From Tieghemiomyces parasiticus (taxonomy: Eukaryota; Kickxellomycota; Dimargaritomycetes; Dimargaritales; Dimargaritaceae): a DNA stretch of 11,846 bases. The DNA lies in the NCBI GenBank assembly GCA_027575765.1, contig JANBPT010001243.1, forward strand, positions 1 through 11,846, given 5' to 3'. Under the pieces are notes generated by a model. It ran no database searches and was not told the origin of the DNA. It worked only from the letters and a program-made list of their open reading frames with translations. Position numbers and translations under genes: made by a program. Within the stretch, counting starts at the first letter, position 1. Every line of letters begins with the position of its first letter. Below are positions 8,945 to 11,846 of this stretch, piece after piece.

Positions 8945-8957
8945 TCGCCACTGGCGA
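8945..8957. repeat. Dyad TCGCCA-C-TGGCGA
   Basis: Exact 6-bp inverted repeat with a single central base, about 415 bp upstream of RPA12. It could be a protein-binding dyad; it is also the first of several short stems leading to the T tracts at 9110-9129. Confidence 0.45.
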
Positions 8958-9109
8958 GGCATCCGTCAGAAGGAGCGTCAGGCGAAGCCGGGAGGCCTGT
9001 GGGCCAGACCGGGCGTGTCCAAGACGCCAGTGTACCGACAAGTGCAAGAGCCCGGCCAGCTACGCCACCACACAGCTGGCGGTCCCACAAGAGTAGTCCA
9101 CCCCTCCAC

Positions 9110-9136
9110 TTTTTTATGGTTTTTTTTTTCTCTCTC
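9110..9136 (+). promoter_or_regulatory. Poly(dT) and CT tract upstream of RPA12
   Basis: T6 (9110-9115) and T10 (9120-9129) separated by ATGG and followed by a CTCTCTC run, about 235-260 bp upstream of the RPA12 ATG. Poly(dA:dT) tracts exclude nucleosomes and are common in fungal housekeeping promoters. They would also end RNA polymerase III transcription if a transcript came from the left. Confidence 0.5.
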
Positions 9137-9370
9137 GGGCTGTAGATACCCCCCTCCTTTAGGGGTAAATCTTGTATAGGTTAGACACCCGCTTCACATT
9201 GGCGACGGAATCTGGTATTGCCACTTTACTGCCCACACCGCCACCCTCTCGTTCTCCGGATTCGCGCATTCTCGAACGGTCTTTGCCCATACCACGCCTG
9301 TACTTTCACCTCACCCCACTACCCAACCCGGAACGACCACCACCCTACCCCTCATTCGCTAGCCTCCGTC

Positions 9371-10198
9371 ATGAACGCTGAAGCCGTCCGCAACGTCTAC
9401 GGGTCGTTGGTGTTTTGCTCGCAGTGCGGCTCCCTGCTTGACCCCCCTGGTGACCAGAACACCCTGGTTTGCCGCGCCTGCGGCCTGGCCGAGAGCTGCC
9501 AGCAGTTTGAAGATATTGAAATCCGCACGCAGACGAGTCGCAGCGCCTTCCCCTCCGCCCTACGGAACAAGCAGTCCCTGGTACAGACCGACCTAAGCCA
9601 GATTCGGGAGGAAGCGGCCACGGTAAGTACAATACCACCTCAGCCAGTTTTTGCCTTGGGAGGGATACATCAAATGGCCAGTGGGGCAGGCCTCGACGTC
9701 GTCACGACCGTCGGTGTTACCTTCTTAGGCGGAAGTGAAGCAACGGCGGGGGGAGCGTCACCATTATTCCGGCCTTTGCACTACATATGTAATTAAGTTA
9801 ACGTATCCTACCTTCCTCCGCCTCCCCCCTACCGCTATCTTCGTTGCATCGCCCAGATTGCCCAAACTTGCGATAATTGTGGCGCCAAGGAAATGGAGTA
9901 CCACACCCGGCAAATGCGGTCGGCTGACGAAGGCCAGACTATTTTCTACAACTGCCGGCAGTGCGGGTAAGTTGGACAATTCATAATTACCTAGAATTCA
10001 CGGGCTCGCTGGTCGAAGTTGCGTCGACGCACAGCCCTCAACGGTCACGGACTTATGCACCCAACCACCACTAACCACCCCACACCTTGATATATACTTT
10101 TATACTCGCTGCTGCTACCTTGCCTCCTCCTCCTTTCCCCACCCACCACTACTACCGACCGTGCACTCCACAGGTACACTTTCAGCCACAACAGTTGA
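9371..10198 (+). CDS. RPA12: RNA polymerase I subunit Rpa12 (A12.2), three exons
   Basis: Small zinc-ribbon subunit of RNA polymerase I in the nucleolus; its C-terminal ribbon reaches the active site and supports transcript cleavage and termination of rRNA synthesis. Exons 9371-9622, 9857-9966 and 10174-10198 are joined across introns of 234 and 207 nt (GTAAGT donors), giving 128 residues against about 125 in yeast. The N-terminal ribbon uses C16, C19, C34 and C37. The middle has the family segment [18 protein letters not shown] (58-75). The TFIIS-like C-terminal ribbon uses C89, C92, C117 and C120, with the cleavage hairpin RSADEG at 105-110. The last exon encodes only a split Gly plus YTFSHNS, so the end is divergent from the yeast CGYKFRTNN. 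Upstream in-frame ATG 9218 is ignored because the family begins close to GSLVFC. It diverges from the RanBPM gene and converges with ATP18. Confidence 0.93.
10020..10031. repeat. 12-bp perfect palindrome TGCGTCGACGCA
   Basis: Exact palindrome inside the second RPA12 intron. Further GTCGAC cores lie at 10360-10365 and 10377-10382, 11 bp apart, just downstream of the gene. It could be a protein site or chance. Confidence 0.4.
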
Positions 10199-10685
10199 TT
10201 GCACTGCTCTATGCCTACGCCTGTTTCATATGGCCACTCTATACTGGTGTATTCTATAGCTGCAAATCCCACCGGTCGAGTGGTCACCACAATGCCCCAG
10301 ACTTCATAAAAATCGTATCCCCCAATGCTTATCTTTCCCGACTCACATCTAGTGGCCTTGTCGACTGACAGTTGACGTCGACGCGCACCGCTGGCTAGGT
10401 CACTGCAGGTCTATGCTCGATAAATCTACCGTCCCATTCCAGTTACAGGGCGAATCTGAATTTTATTCTAAACGAGGGGTGTGGAGTATGGTTAACCAAG
10501 ACGTTACCCAGAAATCGCGGAATAATCAGCCGGTAGGTTGGACTGAAGTACGGTGCGGGTAGAACCTTACACTCCCCCCTTCCACGAGATACGTACCCCA
10601 AAGGCGCTACAGTCGCCAGCAGAATGAAGCAGTGCACATTCTACCCAAGAAAGGATGGCGTTGTAGCAGGGGAATAAGCATACGG
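10199..10685. other. Convergent intergenic region between RPA12 and ATP18
   Basis: Contains the 3' UTRs of both genes. No coding frame here is convincing. It holds the paired GTCGAC cores at 10360-10382 and an AATAAA on the minus strand. I noticed no canonical AATAAA for RPA12; ATAAAA (10307-10312) and GATAAATC (10420-10427) are possible weak equivalents. Confidence 0.45.
10462..10467 (-). terminator. Possible poly(A) signal of ATP18
   Basis: TTTATT on the + strand gives AATAAA on the minus strand, about 220 nt beyond the ATP18 stop. The distance is long but there is no nearer canonical hexamer. Confidence 0.35.
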
Positions 10686-11154
10686 CTAGTGCTCCTGCTT
10701 GTTGTAACGCAGCTTCGGGTTAGAAGGGTGGTTGCGGAACATGTCGGCTGGGGGTGGGAACGCACGGCGTTACGAGTAGAGAGCAGGGCAGAGCAGTGAA
10801 GTTAGTACCGGCAGCGGGAGGTCAAACTACCTTAAAATAGGGCATTATCTTACTGATACACGAGTGCAAAGGGGCCAGGTAAAATCGGCCTGGGCACTTT
10901 GGCAAGACCGCTGGGGATGAAGAAGCCCTCTCAGTAGTCACCAGGGCCACTAGACCCCACGACTCCGTCGCTTCCGGGGTGCCGTAGAAATAGGCCCAGG
11001 GTGTGACAATTCTCTAGGATTTCTTACATTCAGACAGAGTGTCGGTGATCTTGCTAAACAGGAAATAGGTCAGGACGCCGCCGATCAAGAAAGGATGGGC
11101 AGGCTTCAGCAGTGGGGTGGGCCAGGCGCGAAGGCCAAAGAGACGAGGAGCCAT
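10686..11154 (-). CDS. ATP18: Mitochondrial F1Fo-ATP synthase subunit J (i/j, Atp18), two exons
   Basis: Small single-pass inner-membrane subunit of the Fo part of ATP synthase, involved in assembly and dimer stability in fungi. Exons 11154-11028 and 10747-10686 are joined across a 280-nt intron, giving 62 residues (about 59 in yeast). Residues 1-20 contain the family start FGLRAWPTPLLKPAHPF, then one membrane helix (about 20-36, PFLIGGVLTYFLFSKI). Exon 2 supplies the conserved end DMFRNHPSNPKLR plus a basic tail. Without splicing the frame stops at 11014 and the C-terminal motif is lost; the donor GTAAGA and the acceptor CCCCCAG restore it in phase. ATG 11154 has A at -3 and G at +4; the upstream in-frame ATG at 11325 is not needed by the family. 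Small size lowers certainty slightly, but the N-terminal motif, helix and spliced tail agree. Confidence 0.85.
10748..11027 (-). other. ATP18 spliceosomal intron with TACTAAC branch site
   Basis: Donor GTAAGA follows base 11028 and the acceptor CAG ends at 10748. A perfect TACTAAC branch motif (10807-10801) lies about 53 nt before the acceptor, with a pyrimidine-rich stretch between. It is the clearest branch site in the window. Confidence 0.8.
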
Positions 11155-11846
11155 GATGGACGTGGGTAGTGAAGGTGGCGAAGGGTAGAAATGGTAAAGT
11201 AAAACTGGAGTAGTGGTCAATGTAAAGCGATGCCTTGGAATAGAACTGTCCAAGCCGAGGCTGTGGGAGAAGGTGGAATCATCCAGGGCAGCAGCCATTG
11301 GGCACGGTTGTGTGGATTTTGGCACGGGACGAGAGGGCGCCAGGCCTCCTGTGGGGAGGGTCTGCGAGGAGAGCGGCTTAAGGAGGGGGGTGAACGAAGC
11401 CCTCCCTCCGCCTCCGTTGGGGGAGCGAGGGCAAGACGGGATAGAGGAAATGGGTCAACCTGGCGATGGGAGTTTCTTCCCATTCCGGAGGAGATAAAAC
11501 CATATCCCATCCTGCCCAATCCAATGATGGGAGCTGACCGAGTTAGATATTTTTTTTGTTGGTCTAATCCCGTCCACTATGCCCGCTTGGCCGGCAGTTC
11601 TCTAGCACGCCCCAAGGGACTGACGTGGCCGCGGGGTCCGCTCTCAAGACCTAGATGCTGGGTTATCTTGCCGTCCTACAGATGCTGGGGAGGGTATCAG
11701 TCTAGATGCCAGGGGCAATCTTCTACCGGACGACACGTCGCCGCACCTTCTTGGTCCCGGCTGGAAAAAGAGTACTGAAACCAAAGTACCCGTTGCATCA
11801 CCCCTGCGCCGCTGCACTCGCATAGCCGCGGCCATGCGGTCGACCT
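11155..11846. other. ATP18 upstream region to window end, no gene recognised
   Basis: Overlapping frames on both strands are low-complexity and match nothing I know. The segment nearest ATP18 is pyrimidine-rich on the minus strand. An inverted CCAAT lies at 11298-11302, and a CCAAT pair inside a dyad at 11505-11532. An ATG with good context occurs at 11834 on the + strand only 13 bases from the edge, so the next gene might begin there, but four codons are not evidence. Confidence 0.45.
11466..11532. promoter_or_regulatory. Clustered ATGGGA/TCCCAT dyads with tandem CCAAT
   Basis: Two inverted repeats lie close together: ATGGGA (11466-11471) with TCCCAT (11478-11483), and TCCCATC (11505-11511) with GATGGGA (11526-11532). 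The loop of the second contains CCAATCCAAT (11516-11525). CCAAT is the site of the fungal HAP/NF-Y complex, which in yeast drives respiratory genes, so its presence about 360 bp upstream of an ATP synthase gene fits. Function is inferred. Confidence 0.4.

Larger units (their letters stand above)
7782..9370. promoter_or_regulatory. Divergent promoter region between RanBPM-like and RPA12 genes
   Basis: About 1.6 kb with no recognisable protein gene. The short frames within it are low-complexity and mutually overlapping. Signals seen: an inverted CCAAT (7864-7868) 83 bp upstream of the RanBPM ATG; odd-centred dyads at 8468-8480 and 8945-8957; several GC-rich short stems at 9012-9081; T tracts at 9110-9129; a TACCCC/GGGGTA dyad at 9147-9167; and C-rich pyrimidine DNA leading to the RPA12 ATG. 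The region is unusually long for this window. Confidence 0.5.

Noticed and set aside
11217..11778. Frames of 182 and 100 codons upstream of ATP18
   Set aside because: Low-complexity Arg/Gly/Pro/Ser composition and overlap on both strands; no motif seen.

Overview
This window looks like nuclear DNA from a fungus, probably an early-diverging ('zygomycete'-grade) lineage. Three things support this. The histone H3 tail end carries the fungal residues (S87, I89, G90, A110, and ending RLRGERS). The RNA polymerase I subunit Rpa12 and the mitochondrial ATP synthase subunit J (Atp18) match the fungal forms in length and motifs. Introns are 134-280 nt, mostly start GTAAG, and one has a textbook TACTAAC branch site. 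A gamma-SNAP gene, which budding yeasts lack but animals and many other eukaryotes keep, argues against a yeast. The exact lineage cannot be told from this sequence.

Layout from left to right: (1) the 3' end of histone H3 (+, 1-219); (2) a convergent intergenic stretch with a strong hairpin; (3) a five-exon gamma-SNAP gene (-, 806-2388); (4) its promoter region, with a short telomere-like motif; (5) a single-exon NRAMP/DMT1-type metal transporter (-, 2817 to about 4517); (6) about 1.3 kb of G-tract-rich upstream DNA without a recognisable gene; (7) a two-exon RanBPM/Gid1-type scaffold of the CTLH (GID) ubiquitin ligase (-, 5828-7781); (8) a 1.6 kb divergent promoter region with dyads and a poly(dT) tract; (9) a three-exon RPA12 gene (+, 9371-10198); (10) a convergent intergenic stretch; (11) a two-exon ATP18 gene (-, 10686-11154); (12) its upstream region, with a tandem CCAAT pair inside a dyad, running to the end of the window.

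The genes do not form a pathway. They are ordinary housekeeping genes: chromatin, SNARE recycling, metal uptake, protein turnover, rRNA synthesis and ATP synthesis, each with its own promoter. Exon structures were worked out by hand from splice signals, reading phase and family alignment. All five multi-exon or complete gene models close in frame (336, 566, 599, 128 and 62 residues). I found no mobile element, CRISPR array, tRNA or rRNA. I do not see an undescribed multi-gene system. The most interesting leads are regulatory or structural elements between genes and the intron-rich gamma-SNAP gene.
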